This document shows, piece by piece, positions 48,087-60,134 of a stretch of DNA of 64,000 bases (its first letter is position 1; each line of letters starts with the position of its first letter). The notes beneath the pieces are model-generated. The model was given only the letters and a program-made list of their open reading frames with translations. It did no database searches and had not been told where the DNA came from. Source of the DNA: Puccinellia tenuiflora (taxonomy: Eukaryota > Streptophyta > Magnoliopsida > Poales > Poaceae); contig QRDG01000406.1 of the NCBI GenBank assembly GCA_012064385.1, positions 1 through 64,000 of the forward strand. Reading direction: 5' to 3'. Both the position numbers and the translations under genes were made by a program.

Positions 48087-49842
48087 CATCGCTGCTGGAG
48101 CAGCAGAACTCTTCCGCCACAAAGATCCAGAGATGCTTCAGAGCAAAGAAGGTTGTACAATTGAAACATTCGAAAGCTAGGGAGAACTTCTCTTCTACTT
48201 TTGAGGGACTTCTCCAGGATGCAGATAGGAAAACTACATCGCCGATTCAGATTTCTTCCGTCAATTCTCGTTCTTCTTTGATGCAAAGGAGGACAGAGAT
48301 ATCGACACACTATGCCAATTCTCGGACCTGCTTCTGCAGCATGTCAAGCGTGGCAGGGATGTGGTCAGCCACTTTGTTGGTGAAGATTATTCCTCGGTGG
48401 AACCAGCTGCGATTCACCGTGTACAAAAACTCGCACTCATCTGTGTGCACGCTGTCCATCAGAAGAGGTTTGAATGGGGTAGCAGTTCTGCCAGATTACT
48501 AGAAATTGTGGCCTGCTTGATAAATCCTAAGCTTTTGTGGAGTTGCAAAGTGGTTGCATATCTTCAGCAGAAAGATCTATTGCTTATTTTGGGAGGTTAT
48601 CATTGCTGTACCGGAAAAGGCAAGACATTTGGAGCATTGTGATAGCAGTACCTCTGCTTTGGAGCATGTTCTCATACTTGTAGCTTCACATGTTGGCAAT
48701 CATCCGTGTCGCTGTCCGACTGTGGATCCAAGATGGAGTTTCTCCTCTCAGCTTCTATATATTCCTTTTCTTTGGCACCGTTTGCCACATTTCAAGAAGG
48801 TTTTCTCTGCTGGTGGATTCAGAAAATATCATATCCATCAGATGGCTTGCCTTTTGTCCTCTCGTGCTCATGTTCTTCCAGGTGATAGATCAACTAACCA
48901 TCCAGGATATGTGTGTGTTCTTGCAAATGTGCTTGAAGCTGCAACCTGCATCTTCTCTGAACCGAAGTTTGCTTCAGATATAGTAGCTGACATCATTGCT
49001 GTTTCTACTTCATTACTGGGCCATTTACAGAAACTAAGACCACCTGCTGAAGTGTTAGATGACGAAGAAGATGCCATGATCATGGATGTTGACGTTACGA
49101 ATGGTCTTGATGTTGATTTGCGAAGACAATTACTTGCATCGTTTGGTCCAAATTCAAGGTTGCTTGAATATCTGGTGAATGCTATGGTTAAAGACACACT
49201 AAGTATAGACTATTCTGATCTAGTTGGGCCATCAGATGTTGAGATGGAAGCTGTAGGTTCTATTTGTGCCTTTATTCATGTCATGGTGAATACATTTCAT
49301 CTAGATGGAATCATGAAGCGCACTGAAATTTCTCCTTTATTATGGAATTTCATAAAGCGCTGCCACAAAAACCAGAGATGGCAATTGTTTTCCAAGTGTG
49401 TGTCTTCATGGCTTGCAGATGTTCCTGGTTGGCTTCTGCCAGTGTCCATAGCCCCATATACAAGCACCTGTTAGGGATTTTCGATAAGGTTGAATTTTTT
49501 GAACAAGAGCCACCTTTTTCACTCAAAAGATTGAAGTTCATGATTCTCACTTTAAAGGACGTTTTATGGGAACTTTTTTGGATTGTTCCTTCACATATCT
49601 CTTCTAGGCAGCCTGCATCCTCCGAACCTTATTCCTTAACAAAATGTCATTTGAGAATCTGAAGAGCAGAGATATCATTGAGTTCTCCGAATTGCTTATC
49701 CAGTTGCAGGACTGGAATAACCGATGCCCATTCGCTTCTGCTAGTGATTTCTGTATTCGAGAAGATATAAGTGAAAAATCTGTCAACCAGGCGATACTTT
49801 CCAACACTCTAGAATCAGAGTTTATAAAAGTTGCTCCGGACA
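48087..49842 (+). pseudogene. UPL6-like HECT E3 ligase, N-terminal part, frameshifted and intron-free
   Basis: It starts at an IQ motif (ATKIQRCFRAKK) and follows the UPL6 N-terminal half in order: FFDAKEDRDI-type block (48259 on), PKLLWSCKVVAYL, DPRWSFSSQLLYIPFLW, YIHQMA-type block, LWNFIKRCHKNQRW, YKHLL, and QLQDWNNR at 49704 on. The frame changes near 48250, 48590, 49445 and 49640. The catalytic HECT domain, which would pass ubiquitin to substrates, is missing. About 585 codons run without an intron, although plant UPL6 genes are, as I recall, interrupted. A retro-copy or a shortened gene copy is possible. Confidence 0.8.
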
Positions 49843-50129
49843 ATGCGTCGAGCCGACATGTCGCCACATGTCAACGTATCGCCACGACACATTTCTACCT
49901 CGCATTGGAACATGCGTCCTTCTGCCCTTGGCGTAATACCTTTTTTTTTTCTGGAAATTTTAGATGTAACATAAGTGGAAAAGGTTGACCGGAGTTTGAC
50001 TTTTTTGATCGATAAGTGGGATGAAAAATCTGAAATCTGGTTGAGTTTGTCTCAAGCTGATCGAAAATGACTAAGTTTGTCCCAATCGGATCTTTTCCTC
50101 GTTACCGTTAGTCCCCTCCTTTTCCTCGT
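49843..50129. other. Spacer
   Basis: Nothing recognised beyond a T-rich run at 49941-49950. Confidence 0.4.
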
Positions 50130-50850
50130 CGCACAGCCCGTAGCGCAGAGGCAGAGAACTAGCGACGCGCGATCTAATCAAATCGCCCCGAATTCCCAAA
50201 TCAAATCGCTGAAATCCGCTCACGGCACCGACGAGCAATCTTTGCTTTCCTCGTTTTGATTCATCTTCTTCCTCCCAAATCTCATATGAGCTGCAGTTTC
50301 CTGCCGCCCCGATGCAGTCTCAGTTCGTCCCAATACCTAGCTCTACACCCAACGAACACCACCGCCGCCGCAAGCAATTGCACGGATTCGGCCTGCGAGG
50401 CACCGAAGCAGCCCTAGCCGTGACGCACAAAGTGGACGCTTCGCAAACCCCTGCCCCGCTGCCGCCTGGGCTGCCCCTTTGCTGCCGCCGCCGCCGCCGC
50501 TGTCGCCGTGACTCGTTGCTGCTGGTCGGCCGATGCAGGTTGCTTCAGCGGCAAATGCTCGTCGGCCAAGACGCCGTTTGCCTGGACCGTGCGGCCGAGC
50601 ACATAGGGCCCCCAACATCGTCAGGTTTGTGGAGTTCTTTAGATCTGCTTGATTACGCATCCCTTGTAGTCCATCGATTAGTCGGATGCAGTTTGGTCTG
50701 ATATATGGTATTAGCTACCGATGGTTGCACAGGGGACCTGATCTCTCCCGCATAACTGATTGCTAGCTGGTTTGGATTCTCAAAGGTTGACGACATGAAC
50801 TGAAGCAACGAAGGAGGAATCTGTGACAATCTTGCATGGCTCACAGATAA
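50130..50850 (+). other. Exon-like segment of an unidentified gene
   Basis: It resembles a plant 5' leader and first exon. A GC-rich frame opens at ATG 50312 (129 codons), with a possible splice donor at CATCGTCAG/GTTTGT near 50622. A later piece near 50810-50846 reads ESVTILHGSQ, and the same HGSQ phrase recurs at 52286-52307, followed by FGGFPMG. This suggests one gene split by the insertion of the YTH duplicate. I do not recognise the family. Confidence 0.35.
50825..50846 (+). repeat. 22-bp direct repeat, left copy
   Basis: GACAATCTTGCATGGCTCAC-AG. It matches 52286-52307 at 20 of 22 positions and flanks the YTH gene duplicate. Confidence 0.7.
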
Positions 50851-50854
50851 AACG

Positions 50855-52284
50855 CAGAAACTCTCTGTTGGAAATCCTACCCCAACTGCTTCTAATCCTA
50901 AAACCAAGGTACAGTCAATAATGTTTCGGTGTGCATATTATTGTTATGACATAAACCTGTTTTTGTGTAGTTTTCTGATTTTTGTTTAATGCATGGCGCC
51001 ATATTTTTTCAGCAATTACTAATACTGCTGTTTAGTGCTTGATCTTACCTATGTGGTTTGATATGTTGTGCGAAAGCACATATTTATGGGGTTTGTAGAA
51101 TATGTCACTGCCATTTAGCTGTGTATATTGGGGGTTATTTTAAGGCACACCATTCTAAATTTTGCTAGGTCAAATTGGAATTTCATATTCTGCATCTCTG
51201 TAAGTTCATATGCTGTATGCATTTGTATGGCCTACAGCAACCTATTTCTAATTGGAGAAGTTTCTTGACAGGGATTGCTTGGGCCAAACTCCCAATGGCG
51301 CCACCATCACCTGGGTACATGAGTTTGATGTACTCTAGTAGCGCAATGTACAATGCAAACGTTTATGGACCTGGCTTTTGGTATGGATCAAACCTCTATG
51401 GCTCTGGGATGTATGGTGGGTGGAATGGGCTGTCAGATGGAAGGTACAAGCCGAGAGGAAAAACCTATGGATCATACCATTTTGGCAATGAGAACATAGA
51501 TTGCTTGAATGAGCTGAAGAGAGGGCCAAGAAGCAATCTCATTAAAACCGAACAGGGCACTGGAGCAGCTGATGTTGCAGCTGCAAAAGGACAGCAGCTT
51601 CCTAGCAGTGATGCCTCAAATGCTGTTGTGCAGGATCAGTACAATAAGGCTGACTTTGTTGAAACTTTGATGCGAAGTTCTTTGTTATAAAGTCATACAG
51701 CGAGGATGATGTTCACAGAGCATCAAGTACATTGTTTGGGCAAGCACCCCCAATGGAAATAAGATGCTTGATACTGCTTATCAAGCAGCCAAAGACAAAT
51801 CAAGCAGTTCACCTGTTTTCCTGTTCTTCTCTGTAAGTTCTTAACTGTGCGGCTAAAATTGCTTGTTTTCTCTCTGAACAGACTATATAGTGGTTACTGA
51901 TGTTATGTGCCTTCTGCTCATCCTCTATGTTTCAGGTCAACACTAGCGGCCAGTTTGTTGGACTTGCTGAGATGGTTGGTCCGATTGATTTTAACAAGAC
52001 AGTTGAGTACTGGCAGCAAGACAAGTGGACTGGTTATTTCCCTGTCAAGTGGCACATTGTGAAGGACATCGCCAACAATTTGTTGAAGCACATTATTCTT
52101 GAGTATAATGAAAACAAACCAGTGACCAACAGCAGAGATAACCAGGAGGTGAGAATTGTAGACTTAGATTTTTTCCTCATATGCCAACTTCCTTCTAAAT
52201 TCTAAGTAAAGTTCCTGGTGGCACACCATACAGTCCTTTTTCAGTGCGCTTGCATCGCAAATTCTAAACAGTAATGAATCACCA
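50855..52284 (+). pseudogene. Partial duplicate of the YTH gene (end of exon 5 to intron 7)
   Basis: Corresponds to 44935 to about 46342, including introns, so it is a DNA-level copy and not a retro-copy. Exon 6 is disrupted: a short deletion near 51666 shifts the frame after FVET, a further base is lost near 51715, and about 9 bp are added near 51803. Most of the exon 7 YTH block (51935-52147) is intact, including YWQQDKW. There is no promoter, no start and no C-terminus. Confidence 0.9.
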
Positions 52285-52285
52285 T

Positions 52286-52307
52286 GAGAATCCTGCATGG
52301 CTCACAG
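52286..52307 (+). repeat. 22-bp direct repeat, right copy
   Basis: GAGAATCCTGCATGGCTCAC-AG, directly after the duplicate ends. Confidence 0.7.
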
Positions 52308-52973
52308 TTCGGTGGATTTCCTATGGGATAGCTTAACGCAGGTAATAAATAAAGGATTTTCTAGCAAACTTTAGGTATTTGGATGTTTTGTCGGTGAGGT
52401 TTAGTTGCGATAAGTTTATAATTTTGTTGATGTCGTAAAGTAGTTTTCTAAACAAAGATTATTCCACAGGTTTCATCTGCTCTTGGTGTTGCGGGTATTT
52501 CTTTGGTTAAACCTTCGATTTAAGGTGCGAGATGGAAGTTTCCTTTTTTTTTTATAATTGCCATCGTTAATCTTCATTGATCGTTCTTGCGGTACCTATT
52601 CAATTTGAGTCCTTATGCAATATATAAATTGTCTGGATGATCACATGTGTTGTATCACTTCTATATATGTTCTTTTGTGTTATGTTTGTCTTCGATGGAA
52701 ACAAATGAGAGTGCTTAGTTTTTGTTAATTTGGTGGTAATTAGAGGAGTGTGGCAGCACCGCTAGGTAGTTAGAAATCTGGTATGACACCTTAGGCCTTA
52801 GGTCTCTAGATTAGATTGTTATTAACATGGGATACTAACGACTTACAATTTTGCTCTAGGTTGACTAAATAATTAGAGTTAGTATATAAGAACTTAAAAT
52901 TAGGCACACTCGTGCACAATAGGATGGTTTTGGGGTACTTGATAGATTTTTGGCTTGTGGTAACCTTAACCCG
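52308..52973. other. Spacer before the satellite array
   Basis: AT-rich. No gene or transposon end recognised. Confidence 0.5.
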
Positions 52974-54520
52974 TTCTCATTGTTCTTTTCGACTATCTCA
53001 TATGTACGATGGTATTTTTTTATGTGTTGTTATTAATGTTGCAATTTCGTTTGGTTGGCTATCCTCATAATTGACGTTATGATAATTGATTGACGATATA
53101 TATCTAGTTAATTTCTCATTGTTCTTTTCGACTAGCTCGCATGTTCGATGGTTATTTTTTACTTGCACTTATCAATGTTGCAATTTGGTTTAGTTGGTGA
53201 TCCTCTTAATTGGCTTTATGAAAATTGATTGGCGATATATTTAGTTATTTCCTCATTGTCCTTTTCGACTAGTTCATATGTTCGATGGTTATTTTGACTT
53301 GCTCTTATTAATGTTGCAATTTGGTTTAGTTGGAGATCCTCTTAATTGGCTCTATGAAAAATTGACGACAATATATTTAGTTAATTTCTCATTACTCTTT
53401 TTGAAAAGCTCGTATGTTTGATAGTTATTTTGACTTCTTTATTATACCGTTGTAATTTGGTTTAGTTGGAGATCATTTTAATTGGCTTTATAAAAATTGA
53501 TTCTTGATATATCTAGTTAATTTCTAATTGTTTTTTTTACTAGCTCGTATGTTCGATGGTTATTTTGACTTGCTCTTACTAATTTTGCAATTTGGTTTAG
53601 TTGGCGATCCTCTTACTTGGCTTGATGAAAAATTTATTGGTGATATATTCACTTAGTTTCTCATTGTTCTTTTTGACTAGCTCGTATGTTCGATAGTTAA
53701 TTTGATTTGTAAAAAATGGTTGTCAATATATTTAGTTAATTCCTCATTCTTCTTTTCGACTAGTTCGTATTTTCGATGGTTATTTTGACTTGCTCTCATT
53801 AATGTTGCAATTTGGTTTAGTTGGAGATCCTTTTACTTGGCTTTATGAAAAAATTATTGACGGTATATATTTAGTTAATTTCTCTGTGTTCCTGTCGACT
53901 AGCTTGTATGTTCGATGGTTATTTTGACTTTCTCTTATTAAGGTCGCAATTTGGTTTAGTTCGAGATTCTCTTAACTAGCTTATGAAAAATTGATTGCCC
54001 TTATATTTAGTTAATTTTGTTCATGTCGACTAGTTTGTATTTTCGATGGTTATTTTGACTTGCTCTTATTAATGTTGCAATTTGGTTTAGTTGGAGATTC
54101 TCTTAACTGGATTTATGAAAAAATTGATTGCCGATATATTTAGTTAATTCCTCATTGCTCTCGACTAGTTTGTATGTTCGATGGTTATTTGATTGCTCTT
54201 ATTAATGCTACAATTTGGTTTAGTTGGAAATCCTCTTAATTGGCTTTATGAAAAATTGATTCGCGATATATTTCGTTAATTTCTCATTGTTCTTTTCAAA
54301 AAGCTCATATGTTCGATGGTTATTTTGACTTGCTCTTTTTACCGTTGTAGTTTGGTTTAGTTGGAGATCCTTTTAGTTGGCTTTATGAAAATTGATTGCA
54401 GATATATTTAGTTAATTTCGCCTTGTTTTTTTCGACTAGCTCGTATGTTCGATGGTTATTTGGTTTGCTCTTATAAATGTTGCCATTTGCTTTAGTTGGA
54501 GATCCTCTTAATTGGCTTGT
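52974..54520 (+). repeat. Satellite array A, about 11 monomers of 137 bp
   Basis: The unit contains GTTGCAATTTGGTTTAGTTG, GATATATTTAGTTAATT and CGTATGTTCGATGG. Starts at 53038, 53177, 53313 and 53449 give periods of 139, 136 and 136. Monomers differ from each other by roughly 10-20%. Non-coding. Confidence 0.9.
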
Positions 54521-55331
54521 CTAGTCAGTAAGTCACTAGTGCGAGAGCAAACGTACCATTTTATTCTAGATATAATAAGTTGTTGACAAAAGTACTTGGA
54601 TTGATGGCTTTAGTTAATGACGATGCTTTGTTGGATTGGAAGATAGATAAAAGGATTTTAATTGGTGATAATAGAGAGAGATATAATGATAGATATATGG
54701 AATATTGATCGATCTTAATTGTGCTCTTGGAGACATAGAACGATGAATTGTGCAATAATTCATGGTCAAAATAATTGAACTTTGTTATCAGTACTAGTAT
54801 GAAATTAGCCTATGAGATTATGGGCAAAGTTTTAGTACCTTATTTTGGATATGTGATTTCAAACTGGCACAGTGTGGATAATAATTTGTTAATTAATTAT
54901 TTCGGATTGCACCATAAATAATTCTAAGTTATCTTGGAGGATATTTTAGTAATTGGTGGGTTGAAATAATATATGGGATATTGCACATATTCAGAGAAAA
55001 ATCGACATTGTTGGGAGGATTAATGGCTTCATTGAAGTATAGATTTCGCAATGATCTGGTTAATATGGTCCTTGTGGTTTGATGAAGAATTGATTGTTGA
55101 TATATTTAGTTATGTAAATTCAGATCAATCAGGTGGGCTAGGCCATCAAAGAAAAAAGTGCTTGGGTATCCTATTTGTGATTTTAACTTGTAGGGATTCA
55201 TTTATGGTGGTTCTAATAGGACGATTACATTGGGTTATGAGGCCGAGTGGGCAAGATTATATTTGGAGTTATAGGCATAATGTGATGAGCTAATGGAGTT
55301 CCTAATGAATGGATTTTGTGGTTGGAAATTC
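54521..55331. repeat. Non-monomer spacer of higher-order unit 1
   Basis: About 810 bp with no 137-bp periodicity. It recurs at about 56098-56909 and 57677 onward. No convincing gene: the short frames that recur in every copy are conserved only because the DNA is duplicated. Confidence 0.8.
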
Positions 55332-56097
55332 CTAGTTCGTATGTTCGATAGTTATTTCGACTTGCTCTTATTAATTTTGCAATTTGGTTTAGTTGGAGAT
55401 GTTCTTGATTGGCTTGATGAAAATTTTATTGGTGCTATATTTAGTTAGTTTCTCATTGTTCTTTTCGACTTGCTCGTATGTTCAATAGTTATTTTGACTT
55501 GCTCTTATTGTTGCTGCAATTTGGTTTATTTGGAGATGCTCTTAATCGGACTTGTAAAAATTGATTGGCAATATATTTAGTTAATTCCTCATTGCTCTTT
55601 TCAACTAGTTTGTATTTTCGATGGTTATTTCGACTTGCTCTTATTAATGTTGCAATTTGGTTTAGTTGGAGATTCTCTTAACTGGATTTATGAAAAATTG
55701 ATTGCCGATATATTTAGTTAATTCCTGATTGCTCTTTTCGACTAGTTTGTATGTTTGATCGTTATTTTGATTGGCTCTTATTAATGTTACAATTTGGTAT
55801 GGTTGGAAATCCTCTTAATTGACTTTATGAAAAATTGATTGGCGATATATTTCGTTAATTTCTGATTGTTCTTTTCGAAAAGCTCGTATGTTCGATGGTT
55901 ATTTTGATTTGCTCTTTTTACCGTTGTAGTTTGGTTTAGTTGGAGATCCTTTTAATTGGCTTTATGAAAATTGATTGCAGATATATTTCGTTAATTTCGC
56001 CTTGTTTTTCGACTAGCTCGTATGTTCGATTGTTATTTGGTTTGCTCTTATAAATGTTTCCATTTGCTTTAGTTCTAGATCCTCTTAATTGGCTTGT
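55332..56097 (+). repeat. Satellite array B, about 5.6 monomers
   Basis: Same monomer as array A. With the spacer it forms one higher-order unit of 1577 bp (54524 to 56100). Confidence 0.85.
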
Positions 56098-56909
56098 GTA
56101 GTCAGTAAGTCACTAGTGCGAGAGCAATCGTACCATGTTATTCTAGATATAATAAGTTGTTTACAAAAGTACTTGGATTGATGGCTTTAGTTAATGATGA
56201 TGCTTTGTTGGATTGGAAGATAGATAAAAGGATTTTAATTGGTGACAATAGAGAGAGATATAATGATAGATATATGGAATATTGATCGATCTTAATTGTG
56301 CTCTTGGAGACATAGAACGATGAATTGTGCAATAATTCATGGTCAAAATAATTGAACTTTGTTATCAGTACTAGTATGAAATTAGCCTATGAGATTATGG
56401 GCAAAGTTTTAGTACCTTATTTTGGATATGTGATTTCAAACTGGCACAGTGTGGATAATAATTTGTTAATTAATTATTTCGGATTGCACCATAAATAATT
56501 CTAAGTTATCTTGGAGGATATTTTAGTAATTGGTGGGTTGAAATAATATATGGGATATTGCACATATTCAGAGAAAAATCGACATTGTTGGGAGGATTAG
56601 TGGCTTCATTGAAGTATAGATTTCGCAATGATCTGGTTAATATGGTCCTTGTGGTTTGATGAAGAATTGATTGTTGATATATTTAGTTATGTAAATTCAG
56701 ATCAATCAGGTGGGCTAGGCCATCAAAGAAAAAAAGTGCTTGGGTATCCTATTTGTGATTTTAACTTGTAGGGATTCATTTATGGTGGTTCTAATAGGAC
56801 GATTACATTGGGTTATGAGGCCGAGTGGGCAAGATTATATTTGGAGTTATAGGCATAATGTGATGAGCTAATGGAGTTCCTAATGAATGGATTTTGTGGT
56901 TGGAAATTC
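56098..56909. repeat. Spacer of higher-order unit 2
   Basis: Near-identical to 54521-55331, with only scattered substitutions and one A-run length change. Confidence 0.85.
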
Positions 56910-57676
56910 CTAGTTCGTATGTTCGATAGTTATTTCGACTTGCTCTTATTAATTTTGCAATTTGGTTTAGTTGGAGATGTTCTTAATTGGCTTGATGAAA
57001 ATTTTATTGGTGCTATATTTAGTTAGTTTCTCATTGTTCTTTTCGACTTGCTCGTATGTTCAATAGTTATTTTGACTTGCTCTTATTGTTGCTGCAATTT
57101 GGTTTATTTGGAGATGCTCTTAATCGGACTTGTAAAAATTGATTGGCAATATATTTAGTTAATTCCTCATTGCTCTTTTCAACTAGTTTGTATTTTCGAT
57201 GGTTATTTCGACTTGCTCTTATTAATGTTGCAATTTGGTTTAGTTGGAGATTCTCTTAACTGGATTTATGAAAAATTGATTGCCGATATATTTAGTTAAT
57301 TCCTGATTGCTCTTTTCGACTAGTTTGTATGTTTGATCGTTATTTTGATTGGCTCTTATTAATGTTACAATTTGGTATGGTTGGAAATCCTCTTAATTGA
57401 CTTTATGAAAAATTGATTGGCGATATATTTCGTTAATTTCTGATTGTTCTTTTCGAAAAGCTCGTATGTTCGATGGTTATTTTGATTTGCTCTTTTTACC
57501 GTTGTAGTTTGGTTTAGTTGGAGATCCTTTTAATTGGCTTTATGAAAATTGATTGCAGATATATTTCGTTAATTTCGCCTTGTTTTTTCGACTAGCTCAT
57601 ATGTTCGATTGTTATTTGGTTTGCTCTTATAAATGTTTCCATTTGCTTTAGTTCTAGATCCTCTTAATTGGCTTGT
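56910..57676 (+). repeat. Satellite array C
   Basis: Near-identical to array B at an offset of about 1578. Unit 2 is 1579 bp (56101 to 57679). Confidence 0.85.
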
Positions 57677-58352
57677 GTAGTCAGTAAGTCACTAGTGCGA
57701 GAGCAATCGTACCATGTTATTCTAGATATAATAAGTTGTTTACAAAAGTACTTGGATTGATGGCTTTAGTTAATGATGATGCTTTGTTGGATTGGAAGAT
57801 AGATAAAATTATTTTAGTTGGTGATAAAAAGAGAGAGATATAATGATAGATATATGGAATATTGATCGATCTTAATTGTGCTCTTGGAGTCATAGAACGA
57901 TGAATTGTGTAGTAATTCATGGTCAAAATAATTGAACTTTGTTACCGGTACTAGTATGAAATTAGCCTATGAGATTATGGTCAAAGTTTTAGTACCATAT
58001 TTTGGATATGTGCTTTCAAATATGCACGGTGTGGATAATAATTTGTTAATTAATTATTTCGGATTGCACCATAAATAAATCTTAGTTATCTTGGAGGATA
58101 TTTTAGTAATTGGTGGATTGAAATAATATATGGGATATTACACATATTCAGAAAAAGATCAACATTGTTGGGGAGGATTAGTGGCTTCATTGAAGTATAG
58201 ATTTGACAATGATCTGGTTAATTTGGTCCTTGTGGTTTGATGAAGAATTAATTGTTGATATATTTAGTTAATGTAAATTCAGATCAATCTGGTGGGCTAG
58301 GCCATCAAAGAAAAAGTGTTTGGGTATCCTATTTGTGATTTTAACCTGTAGG
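57677..58352. repeat. Spacer of higher-order unit 3, left of the Copia insertion
   Basis: Matches the other spacers less closely than they match each other. It is cut at 58352 by the Copia and resumes at 63353. Confidence 0.8.
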
Positions 58353-58498
58353 GCTTTATATTTCTGGCCCATGTGACCCATTAACTCAAGTGACCCAGAG
58401 GGGTATATAAGTGGTGCTGCCTATGTGGAAACCCTAAGAGCTCAAGACATACACGTTGGTGGCTGCTGCTCCTAGGTTAGCCACTCTCATCTTCTACA
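58353..58498 (+). repeat. 5' LTR of the Copia, first 17 bp missing
   Basis: Ends ATCTTCTACA before the primer site. TATA box TATATAA at 58404-58410. Confidence 0.9.
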
Positions 58499-58510
58499 TG
58501 GTATCAGAGC
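58499..58510 (+). other. Primer binding site, initiator tRNA-Met
   Basis: TGGTATCAGAGC, the standard plant Copia primer site, directly after the LTR. Confidence 0.95.
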
Positions 58511-58634
58511 ACTAGAGGATGGAGGGGGTGGCGCTGGAGATGAAGATCCAGTGAGTGGATCTGTTGGAGGCTGCGAGGGACTTGGTGGTTCTGCATCAGG
58601 AGGTGTAAGGGAAGTGTTGTGGTCAGGCTGAGCC

Positions 58635-60134
58635 ATGGGAGACGATTTGGCAAAGGCACTGGACAGGCTGGCGGAGATCCTCACCGCCAAGACTACAGAG
58701 GCTACGGCTGGGGTCAGGTCAGCAGATGGGGCTCTACTTGCTGGAGCCTCACAGGTAGAGGGGGTGCAGAAGCTTGAACTGGCACCAAACGAGATTAAAC
58801 TGGAGGGTGTTAGCAATTATTTGAGCTGGTCTAGGAGAGGACGGCTGTTGCTGAAGTCGAAAGCTTTGGAAGGATATGTTCTGGGAGAAGTTGCTGAACC
58901 TGTTGAGAAGCAGGGTGCCGAGTGGAAGAAATGGAGCACTACTGATTCAGGAATACTTGCGTGGTTGCTCAGCTCTTTAACCCCGCCAGTTGCTGCATCT
59001 GTTGAGGCACTGGCTACTGCAAAAGAGGTATGGGAAGCTTTGTCTCAGATGTATTCTGGTAAGGGAAATGTGATGCTTGTTTCTCAACTTGAGGATAGAC
59101 TGCATGATCTCACTCAAGGTGAAAAGTCAGTGATGACTTATGTGGGGGAGCTGAAGCAGTTGTGGGCAGATTTGGATCATCTTGATCCTTTGGTGCTTGC
59201 CCATACTGAATGTGTTGTGGCAGCAAAGAAATGGATTGAAGGCAAGCGAGTGCTCAAGTTTTTGAAGGGTCTGAATCGAAACTTTGAGAATAGGAGGGCG
59301 AATCTGATGCATGAAACTCAGTTGCCTTCACTTGAAGCTGCTATTGCCGCTATTGCACAAGAGGAAACAAGACTGAAGTGCAATGAAAAAGGGGAATTTA
59401 CACAAAGGCCTGCCTATCTTGTGTCTGAGCGGCAGGAGACCAGAGATTGCTTCAACTGTGGAGTAAGTGGCCACCTTGTCCATCAATGTACAGCTCCACC
59501 TCGCCGGGGCAGAGGAGGTTTCAGAGGCAGCAGGTACAGCAGGGGATACTATAGAGGTGGTAGAGGCAGAAACGGAGGAAATTACTACCACAACTCAGGC
59601 GGTCCACAAGGAGGGGCCAGAGCCCATATGACATTTACAGAGGGAGGTAGATCAGTAACTCAGAATCAGGGAAGTGTTGAAGGGGAAGTGAAGAAAAATG
59701 AACAGCAAGGAGAAACGAGCTTCGGGCAGTTTGCTCATTTTGTCTACACCAAAGGTAATACAGAAAATGTCTCTCTAGCTGCTCATAAGCTTGATTCTGA
59801 TTGGGTATTAGATTCTGGTGCCTCAAGGCATGTTACTGGTAATAGTAGTGAGTTTGAGATGTATAATCAGTACCCATCTACATACCATGAAACCATTCAA
59901 ACTGCAGATGGTACTGCTCAATCTGTAAAGGGTGTTGGAGATGTCCAGTGTTCATCTAACATAAAGTTATCCTCTGTCCTACATGTGCCTGCATTTCCAG
60001 TGAGCTTGATCTCTTTGAGTAACCTGGTGGATCAGATTGATTGCCGCATTATTCTTGATAAGTATATGTGTTTAATTCAGGAGAGGATGACTGGAAGGAA
60101 GCTTGGGGACGAAATCAGATGTAGAGGGCTATAG
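58635..60134 (+). pseudogene. Copia gag and protease, up to an amber codon
   Basis: ATG 58635. A UBN2-type gag domain covers about residues 50-255. The CCHC finger is Cys272-X2-Cys275-X4-His280-X4-Cys285, followed by a Gly/Arg/Tyr-rich stretch. Protease active site LDSGAS has Asp393. The frame ends at TAG 60132-60134, in GL-stop-YLDRE, where relatives have Trp. The downstream sequence is in the same frame, so this is one nonsense change in an otherwise open polyprotein. It forms the particle and cuts the polyprotein. Confidence 0.9.

Noticed and set aside
54561..54755. Recurring 64-69-aa minus frames in the spacers
   Set aside because: They are conserved only because the whole DNA unit is duplicated. 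No promoter context or known motif.
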